Notes under the pieces: generated by a model | The model's database searches: none | Told to the model about the DNA's origin: nothing | Seen by the model: the letters and a program-made list of their open reading frames with translations, nothing else | Part shown: piece by piece, positions 41,946 through 50,486 of the stretch | How the letters are laid out: each line of letters starts with the position of its first letter | Position numbering within the stretch: position 1 is the first letter of the stretch | Position numbers and translations under genes: made by a program | Source of the DNA: Halosimplex halophilum | GTDB lineage: Archaea; Halobacteriota; Halobacteria; Halobacteriales; Haloarculaceae | Direction: 5' to 3' | Length of the DNA stretch: 64,000 bases | Assembly: GCF_004698125.1 (NCBI RefSeq) | Contig: NZ_ML214298.1 | Coordinates: 1,062,671 to 1,126,670, forward strand

Positions 41946-43103
41946 ATGGCACCAAGCGGCGGGCGATACGACGCGATCGTTCTCGGAGTCGGGGGCGTCG
42001 GGAGCGCGGCGACGTACCACCTCGCCCGCCGCGGCGCCGCGGTCCTGGGCCTCGAACGCTTCGACGTGCCCCACGGCCGGGGCTCCTCCCACGGGCGGAC
42101 GCGACTGTTACAGCGGTTGCTCGACGGCGACCCGGCGACGATGGCGCTGGCCGACCGGGCCCACGAGGCCTGGCGCGACCTCGAAGCGGAGACGGGCCGC
42201 GACCTGCTGACGGGGACGGGGTCGCTGGCAGTCGCCGTCGGCGGCGACGACCCCGTCGCGAGCGCCCGCCGCGCCTGCGAGCGCCACGGCCTCGCCCACG
42301 AGTCGCTGTCCGGCGCCGAGCTGGCCGAGCGGTTCCCCGGCTACGACTTCCCGGACGACGCCGAGGCGCTCTACCAGCCCGACGGCGCCGTCGTCGCCTC
42401 GGAACGCGGCGTCGTCGCGCACGTCGCCGCGGCGCTCGACGCGGGCGCCACAGTCCGGGCCCGCGAGCGAGTCGTCGACTGGACGACCGTCGACGGCGGC
42501 GTCCGCGTCGACACCGACCGCGACACCTACCGCGCGGACCGGCTGGTCGTCACGGCGGGCGCCTGGGCGGCCCGGGCGGTCGACGCCCTCGACGGTCTCC
42601 TCGAACCCTGCCGTCACGCGACCGCGTGGTTCGCGCCGAGCGGCGGCCGGTCGGCCTCGCTCGCGGCCGGGCGATCGGAGGGGGCTGCCAGTGACCCGCT
42701 CCCCCCGTTCGTCGCAACCGTCGACGGGGAGAACTACTACGGTCTCCCCGGCCGCTCGCTCCCGGGGATGAAGTTCGGTCGGGCGGACTTCCGTCCGACC
42801 GCGCCGGACGCGCTCTCCGAGCCGACACAGGCCGACGAGCGACCGCTGCGGGCGTTCGCCGAGGCGCACGTCCCCGGCGCCGCCGGGCCGACGCTGCGGC
42901 TCTCGACCGGCCTCGTGACGAACTCGCCGGACGGGCGGTTCGTCCTCGACACGCTCGCGAACGGGCGCGTCGCGGTCGCCGCCGGGCTGTCCGGTCGCGG
43001 GTACAAGTTCGCGCCCGCGCTCGGCGAGGTCCTGGCGGACCTGGCGCTTGACGGCGGGACCGACTTCGACATCTCGGAGTACGCGCTCGACCGCTTCGAC
43101 TGA
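41946..43103 (+). CDS. SolA-like FAD-dependent oxidase (N-methyltryptophan/sarcosine oxidase family)
   Basis: 385 residues. The GxGxxG motif is IVLGVGGVGSAATYHLARRG, then the G-S-S-H-G-R-T-R (47-53) that contacts the flavin. A C-terminal GLSGRGYKFAPALGEVLADL closes the site. The covalent-FAD Cys of the sarcosine oxidase group falls in a C-M-Y-T-x-T-P-D stretch. Here the corresponding text reads G-L-V-T-N-S-P-D (322-329), so the Cys is Gly322. Demethylation of a methylated amino acid with peroxide release is the expected reaction, but the substrate is unknown. ATG 41946 puts the Rossmann motif at the right distance. Confidence 0.78.
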   Translation: MAPSGGRYDAIVLGVGGVGSAATYHLARRGAAVLGLERFDVPHGRGSSHGRTRLLQRLLDGDPATMALADRAHEAWRDLEAETGRDLLTGTGSLAVAVGGDDPVASARRACERHGLAHESLSGAELAERFPGYDFPDDAEALYQPDGAVVASERGVVAHVAAALDAGATVRARERVVDWTTVDGGVRVDTDRDTYRADRLVVTAGAWAARAVDALDGLLEPCRHATAWFAPSGGRSASLAAGRSEGAASDPLPPFVATVDGENYYGLPGRSLPGMKFGRADFRPTAPDALSEPTQADERPLRAFAEAHVPGAAGPTLRLSTGLVTNSPDGRFVLDTLANGRVAVAAGLSGRGYKFAPALGEVLADLALDGGTDFDISEYALDRFD

Positions 43104-44300
43104 TCACTCGTCGGTCGCTGGCGGTTCTTCGCCGTCTCCCGTCAGAGGGTCGTCGGCCGGTCGGTCGCCACCGGACGGCGCTGTCTCCGACCCCTCGCCG
43201 TGACCGTCGACGGGGCCGAGCACGTCCCCGTCGCAGTCGTCCGGGCGGAACTCGTAGCGGGTCCCGCCGTCGAGGACGACGAACGTCCCCGAGTCGGTGT
43301 CCTCGACGACCCGCCGATCGGAGTCGATGGCCACGTCGACCAGGCCCGCCAGCGAGTCGACGGTGACGACGCGGTCGTCGCCGGCGGGCGGGACCCGACC
43401 CGTCGAGATCCACTCCGCGAAGGAGTCGCGGTCACGGGCCAGCTCCATCGCCGCCCGCGTCTCCGGGTCCACGTCGAGCCGCCCGGCCCGGTCGAGGTAC
43501 GCGACGAGGCCGACGCCGACGAGTCCGAGCAGCGCCGCGAGCAGCCCGCCGTAGCGGGCCACCGGGTCCGGTTCGACGGGGACGGCGACCCGTTCGGTGA
43601 CGGGTTCGCGCCGCTGGCCGGCGCTCGTCGCACTGACGGCGTAGGAGTCCCCTCGCGGCGTCACTTCGAGCGTGGCCGTCCGCTCGCGGTCGAACCGCTC
43701 CCCGGCCACGGTCGCCGAGACCGTCGTGTCGGCGACCAGCCGGACCTGGAGCTCCCCGCGCGAGGAGCCGAGCTCCCGGCGCACTCGCTCGGCCAGCTCG
43801 GACTGGGCGGTGACGTTGAACTCGTAGGGGACGGCGAACTCGTCCCCGGGCGACAGCGACGCGGTCCGTTCGGAGGCGACCCGCTCGCTCACCCGCCAGA
43901 GGACGCTCTTGTCCTCGCCGACGGTGACGGCCCGGACGACGAGTCGCAGGTCCGTCTGCACGGTCGCCGGCTCGGCGTCGCCGCTGTGGCGGAAGACGTA
44001 CGAGCCGTTGAGCGCCGGCGTCACCGACGAGAAGTAGACCGAGCGGTTGTGCAGGACCGCGCCGGCGTCGAAGGCGCGGGTGTCCCGCTGGACGACGGCG
44101 CCGTGGCGCAGTTCCCCCTCGGTGGTCCAGGTGCCGACCGTCCGCTGTTCGGTCGCGGTGTCCGGCCCGGTGAACGTCTGGGCGGCGACGAAGCCGCCGA
44201 GCGCCGCAGTCAGGAGGAGCGCCCCGAGGACGATACCGCGTCTGGCGGCCACGGCGTATCTCAGCCGTTCGAGTCCCGACGGGCGATCACTCGGGCGCAT
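43104..44300 (-). CDS. DUF5305 membrane protein of the SipW-type cluster
   Basis: 398 residues. An N-terminal transmembrane helix (about 22-40) is followed by an exported beta-rich region. The family opening is QRTVGTWTTEGELRHGAVVQ then HNRSVYFSSVTPALNGSYVF. A second helix (about 246-262) and an acidic cytoplasmic tail follow. DUF5305 is a haloarchaeal/archaeal family found beside SipW-type signal peptidases. A TATA-like TTTTAC at 44323-44328 lies about 25 bases upstream of the ATG. Its stop abuts the SolA-like gene's stop. Confidence 0.8.
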   Translation of the reverse strand: MRPSDRPSGLERLRYAVAARRGIVLGALLLTAALGGFVAAQTFTGPDTATEQRTVGTWTTEGELRHGAVVQRDTRAFDAGAVLHNRSVYFSSVTPALNGSYVFRHSGDAEPATVQTDLRLVVRAVTVGEDKSVLWRVSERVASERTASLSPGDEFAVPYEFNVTAQSELAERVRRELGSSRGELQVRLVADTTVSATVAGERFDRERTATLEVTPRGDSYAVSATSAGQRREPVTERVAVPVEPDPVARYGGLLAALLGLVGVGLVAYLDRAGRLDVDPETRAAMELARDRDSFAEWISTGRVPPAGDDRVVTVDSLAGLVDVAIDSDRRVVEDTDSGTFVVLDGGTRYEFRPDDCDGDVLGPVDGHGEGSETAPSGGDRPADDPLTGDGEEPPATDE

Positions 44301-44407
44301 ACCTCTCGATCACTGACCTCCAATGTAAAACCGGTGCCCTCCGATGCAGCGTCTTGGAGCGTCCCGGTCGATTCTCAACGGGGTCCGCCTGGGTCGGCTA
44401 AACTGGC

Positions 44408-45676
44408 TCATCCGGTCGTGAACGTGTCCTCGATCTGGTCGCCGGTATCCGTACGAGTGAACGTGACCGTGTACGTCTTCCCGGTTTCGAGGATCTCGTA
44501 GCTCCCCGCCGAGACGACGATCTGCTCGCCCGCGTAGTCTTCCGGCTGTACCTGATAGACGATCGCCGACCCGGAAGCCCAGATCTCGTCCGAACCGGCG
44601 GCGCCCTGTTCTACCCGGATGTCGGGTTCCCACAGCGTCTCGTCGTAGTTCACCCCGTCGTCTCGCGGATCGCTGAGGTCGATCTCCACGTTTTCGTATG
44701 ACTCTATCTTCGAACCCGGCGTGAAACTGAACGTCTGCCGGTTGGACCCGGAGATATCACTCGCGCTTGCCTGCGTAAACGGGGCCCCGTCTCCCTCATC
44801 ACCCGTTATCTCGAACTGTGTCGTCCCTGTCTCGCCCGTGTCCTCCCTGGTGAACGTCACGTCGTACGGACCGCCGTTGCCGTCGGTGGCGTAACTCCCG
44901 ACCGAGAGTTCGATCGTGTCCCCCTTCTTGTCCTGTGACGAGACCTGGTACACGATGCTGTCACCGTTGGCCCAGACCGACCCCGACCCGGATTCGATCC
45001 GGATGTCCTCGTTCCAGAGCGTCTGGTCGTAGTCGACGCCGTTGCCTCGCGGGTCACTCAGGTTGATCGAGACCTGTTCGTTCGGTTTCCGATTCCCCGC
45101 GAGGACGAAGCTGAACGTCTGTCGTTCCTCTCCCGGCTGCACGTACGGAGATACGTCTTCCGCGTAGATGGAATCGAATCCGGAGCCTGAGCCACCCCCA
45201 CCGCCGCTACCGTTCCCGGGACAATTCCGCTGGATAGCGAACGTATATGCGGCATCCTGAACTGCGACCGACTGACCGTCGGCGGACGTGACGGTTACGG
45301 TCACCTCCGTCGAGCCCCCGCCGCTGTTGCCGTCGCAGGACACCGAGTACGTGGTCGCGCCACCGTTGGCACTCACCGTGGTCGCGAACCCGTTTTCCTC
45401 TTTGAGTCCCGAACCGGGGTCGACACTCACGTCCAGCGACAGCGCCTCGTCGAAGTTGTTCCGCAGCCGGAGGATGTCGGTCGCCTGGTTCTTCTTGTCG
45501 ACCGTGTTCCCGAGGTTCTCGACCTCCAGAAACGCCGTCTGCCCGTCACCGGCCACGTCGACGGTGACGCCCCGGCCGGCCTCGACGGACTCGAACGCCG
45601 ACGACCCCAGCCCCATCGCGACCGCGCCGCTCCCGAGACAGGCCAGCGCCGCCCGCCGCGTCAACTTCTCACCCAT
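44408..45676 (-). CDS. Tat-exported SipW-dependent-type protein with two tandem domains
   Basis: 422 residues. MGEKLTRRAALACLGSGAVA is a Tat signal (twin Arg). The junction GLGSSAFESVEAGRGVTVDV is the SipW-dependent-type pattern: small residues, then S-x-x-A-x-R, at the start of the mature chain. The body has a first domain (about 40-165), a Gly/Ser-rich linker with the Cys pair around N-C-P-G, and two related repeats of about 110 residues. In both repeats the strand order matches: QTFSF, INLSDPRGNGVDYDQTLW or IDLSDPRDDGVNYDETLW, IVYQV, SYATD or SYEIL, YDVTFTR or YTVTFTR. Likely a surface fibre or filament subunit. Confidence 0.78.
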   Translation of the reverse strand: MGEKLTRRAALACLGSGAVAMGLGSSAFESVEAGRGVTVDVAGDGQTAFLEVENLGNTVDKKNQATDILRLRNNFDEALSLDVSVDPGSGLKEENGFATTVSANGGATTYSVSCDGNSGGGSTEVTVTVTSADGQSVAVQDAAYTFAIQRNCPGNGSGGGGGSGSGFDSIYAEDVSPYVQPGEERQTFSFVLAGNRKPNEQVSINLSDPRGNGVDYDQTLWNEDIRIESGSGSVWANGDSIVYQVSSQDKKGDTIELSVGSYATDGNGGPYDVTFTREDTGETGTTQFEITGDEGDGAPFTQASASDISGSNRQTFSFTPGSKIESYENVEIDLSDPRDDGVNYDETLWEPDIRVEQGAAGSDEIWASGSAIVYQVQPEDYAGEQIVVSAGSYEILETGKTYTVTFTRTDTGDQIEDTFTTG

Positions 45677-45934
45677 GCTGTCACCCTGTCGACCGCCCAC
45701 CGACCGCGCTACGGCGTCGGACCCACGGCCGACACCGCCCGGTAGTTACCCGTCAGTAGAGTGATTGTTAGTTAAATGTTTTTCGTTGCCGGTCGATCTC
45801 AGAATGCCCGATTACCGGGGGTATAGAGCCTTTCGGGCGTTCTCTCGCTCTGAAGAAGCCCATTTGAGACACAAGCTATTTATTTGAGAACAATATGGTA
45901 CGTAGTAACCGCCTTTCAGGTGGGTGTGTGAAAA
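45677..45934. promoter_or_regulatory. AT-rich divergent promoter region
   Basis: 258 bases, clearly richer in A/T than the neighbours, between the two divergent SipW-type genes. TTTATTTGAG-like text at 45870-45880 is a likely plus-strand TATA. The minus side has GTTAGTTAAATG at 45768-45779. Haloarchaeal surface genes often sit behind such AT-rich promoters. Confidence 0.5.
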
Positions 45935-46504
45935 ATGAAAATGAATCGACGGCAAGCACTGATCGGTATCGGGTCACTGGCTGTGGGTAGCGGCGCCGCG
46001 CTGGGGAGCGGGGCATTCACGAGTGTTGAGGCGGATCGGACTGTCGACGTCACGCTCGCGGACGACAGCGCCGCGTTGCTCGGGATCGCTCCGGCAGGTC
46101 CCTACACTTCGGACAGTTCCGCAAGCAGCGAGAACGCTGTTACGCTCGACATCGGCGCCGGTGCGTCGGTCGCAGATGGATTGAATGACGACGCGGTTAC
46201 GGAACTGGGCAACGTGATCCAGCTGACGAACAACGCCGAAGCGGCTGGAGACGGAACCGCCCCTGGTGTGACCGTCGATTTCCTGGATAGCAGCGACACC
46301 GAAACCGATACAGTAGCGGTTGGCACTTCCTCGGCGTCGAACGAAACGAACGCGGTAGTCGAGTTGACCGCTCCTGGGTCGGCCATCGGCGATGGGAACT
46401 CGAAGTATGCGACCGCGACCGTCTACACGGGTACCGAGGCAGACAACTACAGTGGGGACACCGTGGGTTCGGACGGTTCGGTAACCATCGTCGCCAGTAC
46501 GTAG
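45935..46504 (+). CDS. Tat-exported DUF1102/SipW-dependent-type protein
   Basis: 189 residues. MKMNRRQALIGIGSLAVGSG is a Tat signal with RR. The junction GSGAFTSVEADRTVDVTLAD is the same SipW-type motif as in its neighbour, and the first mature strands DSAALLGIAPAG are typical of DUF1102-type proteins. The rest is a Thr/Ser/Asn-rich beta protein ending GSVTIVAST, with no anchor. A candidate short fibre subunit. An AGGTGGGTGTG sequence at 45918-45928 sits about 7-16 bases before the ATG and resembles a ribosome binding site. Confidence 0.75.
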   Translation: MKMNRRQALIGIGSLAVGSGAALGSGAFTSVEADRTVDVTLADDSAALLGIAPAGPYTSDSSASSENAVTLDIGAGASVADGLNDDAVTELGNVIQLTNNAEAAGDGTAPGVTVDFLDSSDTETDTVAVGTSSASNETNAVVELTAPGSAIGDGNSKYATATVYTGTEADNYSGDTVGSDGSVTIVAST

Positions 46505-46618
46505 TAACACTCGGTTACGTGATCGGGGGACTGAGACACCCCGGTCGACGTAGATCCGGGAACGAAGTCGAACGCTGCAGAATGCTCGTCAACCCCGGCG
46601 AGTAATCTGGTTACAGAT

Positions 46619-48061
46619 GTGAAAAGGTCACTGGTGGTCGCTGGAGTGTTTTTCGTAGTATTATCTGCGACTTTCAGTACGGCAGCGTTCACCGGTAGCG
46701 ACGAGGCCGTCGACGGCGTCTTCCTCGACCCGGCGAACACCACGAACGGCGACGCCTACGCCGAAATAAACGATCAGGGCCAGCTCCGTATCGAACTGAC
46801 GGACCTCAACCCCCAGGCGACGACGACGGTCGACGACGTGTTCACGATCTCGTCGACGAACCACCGGAGCCGGGTCTGGATCGAACACGACGCGGGGTCG
46901 GACGTGACCTTCTACCGCTCGGACACGGGCACCCCGATCGGGGGTTCCGGCGACCGGGTCGTCCTGGGCGAGAACGAGACGGTTCCCGTCGGACTGCGGA
47001 TCGACGCCGGGAGCGAATCGGTCGTCCTCACTCAGATCACCGTCCACGCGGAGATCAGACCGACGGCCACCGCGAGCCCGACGACCGTCGCGGCCGGTCC
47101 CGGACAGTCGACTCCGGCGCCGACGCCCGAACCGACGCCGGTCCCGACCGCGCCGCCGACGACGACCGCGACTCCGACCACGGAGCAACCGACGACCACG
47201 GCGGCACCGACGACGGACGGTCCGACTTCGACCGACGGCGGTTCGACCTCGACAGACGACGGTTCGACGCCGACCGACGACGGCGGCTCGACGCCCGATG
47301 GGACGACTGCGCCGCCCGAGACGACGGTGCCACCGACCACCGCACCGCCCACGACCGCGCCGCCGACCACGAGTCCGCCGCCGACGACCGCACCGGCCAC
47401 GACGGCCCCGCCGGACGACGAGTCGCCGACCCCGACGGCGTCGACGCCGACGACCGAGCCCGACGAGGGGTCGCCGACCGCCACGGCGCCGCCGGTGACG
47501 ACCGCGCCCCGGCAGGAAGCGCCCGGAACGACGGCCGACCCCGGCGTGACGGTGTCGACGCCGGACGGCGACACGGAGATCGGCGGGCTGTCGCCGGTCC
47601 AGCTGGGCGGCGTCGTCGCCGCGCTGGCCGCGCTCGCGCTCGGCCTGTTCGCCTGGGGACTGCTCGGCTCGTCGTCGGCGCTGGTCCTCGTCGCCGACGC
47701 CGGCGAGGGGCTGGACGTGCGCCCGCAGTCGCTCGCCGACGGGTGGTACGACACCCGCGAGGACGGGTTCGCCTTCCGGTTCGCCGAGAGCGACCCCTGG
47801 GCCGAGGCCGCGGGCGACGGCCCCGTGACCTTCGAGCAGGCGGTGACCGTGACCAACACCGGCTCGGACGCCGCGCGGGTCATCGTCGCCGACGCCGAGT
47901 CGCTCCCCGGCGTCGGCCTCTCCGCCGAGGGCGTCGACCTGACCGGCGACGGACTGGTCCTCGACAGCGGCGAGAGCGCCGACCTGACCCTCGCACTCCC
48001 CGCGGACTTCGACCCCGACGGCGAGGTCACCGTCCGGTTCCGCCGGACGCCGGTCGCCTGA
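46619..48061 (+). CDS. DUF1102-like protein with stalk, transmembrane helix and C-terminal domain
   Basis: 480 residues from GTG. A Sec-type signal (about 4-22) ends near TAAFTG and begins a DUF1102-like domain (about 24-145). A very Thr/Pro-rich stalk (about 150-315) follows. A transmembrane helix at about 326-350 (SPVQLGGVVAALAALALGLF) lies unusually in the middle. A folded domain of 125 residues (about 355-480, CARDB-like with FEQAVTVTNTGSDAARVIVA) comes last. Topology is uncertain: the last domain would be inside the cell. Confidence 0.68.
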   Translation: MKRSLVVAGVFFVVLSATFSTAAFTGSDEAVDGVFLDPANTTNGDAYAEINDQGQLRIELTDLNPQATTTVDDVFTISSTNHRSRVWIEHDAGSDVTFYRSDTGTPIGGSGDRVVLGENETVPVGLRIDAGSESVVLTQITVHAEIRPTATASPTTVAAGPGQSTPAPTPEPTPVPTAPPTTTATPTTEQPTTTAAPTTDGPTSTDGGSTSTDDGSTPTDDGGSTPDGTTAPPETTVPPTTAPPTTAPPTTSPPPTTAPATTAPPDDESPTPTASTPTTEPDEGSPTATAPPVTTAPRQEAPGTTADPGVTVSTPDGDTEIGGLSPVQLGGVVAALAALALGLFAWGLLGSSSALVLVADAGEGLDVRPQSLADGWYDTREDGFAFRFAESDPWAEAAGDGPVTFEQAVTVTNTGSDAARVIVADAESLPGVGLSAEGVDLTGDGLVLDSGESADLTLALPADFDPDGEVTVRFRRTPVA

Positions 48062-48191
48062 ATCCGAGTATCGAACACGATTTTCCGGCCTCTATCAGAA
48101 ATCGCCGAAAGGACCACTCCGACCGCGTTCTCGTGCCCACGTCGCTCTGTCCTCTCCACTCCAAATATCGAATATGATATCTTCGGCGTGT

Positions 48192-48200
48192 AGCTTTAGG
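48192..48200 (+). promoter_or_regulatory. TATA-like box of the rhomboid gene
   Basis: AGCTTTAGG, about 27 bases before GTG 48224. Supports a leaderless GTG start. Confidence 0.5.
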
Positions 48201-48223
48201 CCCGTCGGTCGAATGTAGTATCA

Positions 48224-49210
48224 GTGACTGACTCAGCGTCGGCGCGCCGGTCGGCCGCCCTGCGATTCCCGGCGGGGTTCGTCGAGCGGACGCGAGCGCT
48301 GGATCTGCTGGCGCTGCTTGCCGTCCCGGTCGTGCTGGTGGCGGCCTTCGCGCTCCCGGAGCCGGTCAGGCGCTCGCTCGCGTTCGAGTACACCGACCCG
48401 TCGATCGTCGCCGCGTTCGCCTCCGCGTACGTCCACGTCGGCCCGGCGCACCTGCTGACCAACGTCGGCGGGTACCTGCTGGTGGTGCCGACGGCGTACC
48501 TGCTGAGCGTCGCCAGCGGACACCGGCGGCGCTTCTTCCTCGTGTTCGCGACCGTCCTCGTCGCCTTCCCGCCGGTGCTGTCGTATCTCAACCTCGCGGC
48601 GGTCCGGACGGCGAGCGGACTGGGCTTCTCGGGCGTCCTGCTGGCGTTCGTCGGCTACCTCGCCTACGCGGTCGCCGAACACCTGGCGGTCAACCTCCGT
48701 GTCGGCCCGGCCGCGTCGGTCGCCCCGGCGCTGTTCTTCCTCGGGTTCGCGGTCGCGGCGCCGCTGAGCGTCCAGTCGGTCACCGTCGACCGCGCGACGG
48801 TCGCGCTCGGGACCGCCGGGCTCGTCCTCGCGACGCTGCTGTCGGCGCTGCTGTTCGCGCTGTCGGCCGCCGACGAGACCGACTCGCTGCGCCGCCGGCT
48901 GCGGTTCGCGACCGCCCGCCGCGGCTCGTTCGAACTGGCCGTCCTCTCGCTGGCCCTGTTCGCCGGCGTCCAGTTCGTCGCCTTCCCGCCGCGCCCGACG
49001 GCCGGTCCCGGGACCGTCAACCTCTACACCCACCTGCTCGGCTACGCGCTCGGGTTCATCGTCACCTACGTCAGCGTCCAGGTGTTCGACCGGTTCGGCG
49101 CCGACCGGCCCGACGTAGACTGGCCCGACGGAGACCGGCTCGACGTCGACCGGACCGACGCCCCGCGGTCCGGCGTCGATCGATCCGACGCCGACCGGTT
49201 TCCCCGATGA
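48224..49210 (+). CDS. Rhomboid-type intramembrane serine protease
   Basis: 328 residues from GTG, about seven helices. Rhomboid motifs: H76-x-x-x-N80 in PAHLLTNVGGYLL, G-F-S136-G in SGLGFSGVLLAFVGY, and H270 in YTHLLGYALGFI. That gives the Ser136-His270 dyad. The C-terminal 38 residues are an Asp/Arg-rich low-complexity tail with D-R-x-D repeats, perhaps disordered. Location beside exported fibre proteins and a signal peptidase suggests processing of surface proteins, which is inference. Confidence 0.8.
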   Translation: MTDSASARRSAALRFPAGFVERTRALDLLALLAVPVVLVAAFALPEPVRRSLAFEYTDPSIVAAFASAYVHVGPAHLLTNVGGYLLVVPTAYLLSVASGHRRRFFLVFATVLVAFPPVLSYLNLAAVRTASGLGFSGVLLAFVGYLAYAVAEHLAVNLRVGPAASVAPALFFLGFAVAAPLSVQSVTVDRATVALGTAGLVLATLLSALLFALSAADETDSLRRRLRFATARRGSFELAVLSLALFAGVQFVAFPPRPTAGPGTVNLYTHLLGYALGFIVTYVSVQVFDRFGADRPDVDWPDGDRLDVDRTDAPRSGVDRSDADRFPR

Positions 49211-49274
49211 GGGGGCGCCGCCCGAACCGGTGAACCGCGGGGGGCGATCGGCGTGACGAGCGGTCGAGACGCTT

Positions 49275-50453
49275 ATGTCCGGTCGTTCCCGATCCGTGAG
49301 CGTGACGCTCCGGGCCTACGCCGCGCGCGCCGTCGAGGTGGCACTCGTCGTCGCGCTCGTCTCGCTGGTCGCCGGGGCGGTCGTCGGCCAGCCCGTCCTC
49401 CTGAGCTTCGTCGAGACGGGGAGCATGGAGCCGACCCTCGACGCCGGCGACGGCTTCGTGGCCGTGCCCGCCGTCCTCGCCGGTCCGCCCGGCGAGGGGG
49501 ACATCGTCGTCTTCCGCGCACAGGAACTCCAGGGCGGCGGGCTCACGACCCACCGCGTCGTCGACGAGACCGACCGCGGGTACGTCACCCGCGGCGACGC
49601 GAACCCGTTCACCGACCAGGACGGCGGCGAGCCCCCGGTCACGGAGGACCGGATCGTCGCCCACGCGCTGCAGGTCGGGGGCGAGGTCGTCGTGATCCCG
49701 TACCTCGGCACGGCGATCATGGGCGTGCAGGGCGCGATGATCGGCCTCCAGAACGCGATCGCGACGACGCTCGGCGTCGACGCGCTGCTCGGTCCCCAGG
49801 GCGTCGGGCTGGTGCTGTTCGGCGTCGGCATCGCGCTGTTCGGCCTCTCCGCGGTGCTCGGCCGGGTCGAGGGCCCCACCCGCGATCGAGGGCGCGACCG
49901 GTCGCGCGGCGGCGCCCTCGACGCCCGACGCGCGACGCTCCTGTTGCTCGTGGTCGTCCTGTTGCCGGCCAACGCGGCGATGGTCGTCCCGAGCGGCGTC
50001 CACGAGATGACCGTCGACGGCGACACGGTCGCGGCCGCCGAGGGCGTCGACCCCGGCGAGCGGGCCGCCTGGGAGTACACGGTCCGCAACCGCGGGTTCG
50101 TCCCGGTCGTCGTCGTCTTCGAGTCGACCGATCCGGCGGTCTCGATCCCGCAGTACCGCCGCGCGCTCGGCCCCGGCGACACCCGCGAGCTGTCGATCGG
50201 CGTCGAGGCGCCGCCGCCCGGCGAGACGCGCACCGGGACGGTCCGCGAGTACCGCTACCTGCTCGTCCTCCCGCCCGCGGTCATCGAGGCGCTGCACGAC
50301 GGCGGCCCGCTGCTCGCGTGGACGACCATCAACGCCGTCCTCGCGGGCGCGCTCCTCCTGCTCGTCTCGAAGACGGTCGGCTTCGGCCGCGTCCGCACCG
50401 GCGGCGCCGGCCGGGTCTCGCTGTGGGTCCGCCTGCGGCGCCGGTTCGGGTGA
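49275..50453 (+). CDS. ER-type (SipW-like) signal peptidase I with extra ectodomain
   Basis: 392 residues. Catalytic Ser50 lies in ETGSMEPTL, His93 in LTTHRVVDE and Asp108 in TRGDANP, the Ser/His/Asp set of ER-type signal peptidases rather than Ser/Lys. Transmembrane helices lie at about 18-38, 171-188 and 219-236. A region of about 110 residues (about 240-345) outside the membrane follows, with VRNRGFVPVVVVFESTDPAV, before a final helix (about 352-370). SipW/Sec11-type peptidases process TasA-like fibre subunits. Six genes in this window share the theme. ATG 49275 gives a short leader. Confidence 0.85.
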   Translation: MSGRSRSVSVTLRAYAARAVEVALVVALVSLVAGAVVGQPVLLSFVETGSMEPTLDAGDGFVAVPAVLAGPPGEGDIVVFRAQELQGGGLTTHRVVDETDRGYVTRGDANPFTDQDGGEPPVTEDRIVAHALQVGGEVVVIPYLGTAIMGVQGAMIGLQNAIATTLGVDALLGPQGVGLVLFGVGIALFGLSAVLGRVEGPTRDRGRDRSRGGALDARRATLLLLVVVLLPANAAMVVPSGVHEMTVDGDTVAAAEGVDPGERAAWEYTVRNRGFVPVVVVFESTDPAVSIPQYRRALGPGDTRELSIGVEAPPPGETRTGTVREYRYLLVLPPAVIEALHDGGPLLAWTTINAVLAGALLLLVSKTVGFGRVRTGGAGRVSLWVRLRRRFG

Positions 50454-50486
50454 GAGACAGGCGTGTGCCGGGAGGCTCCTGACCGG

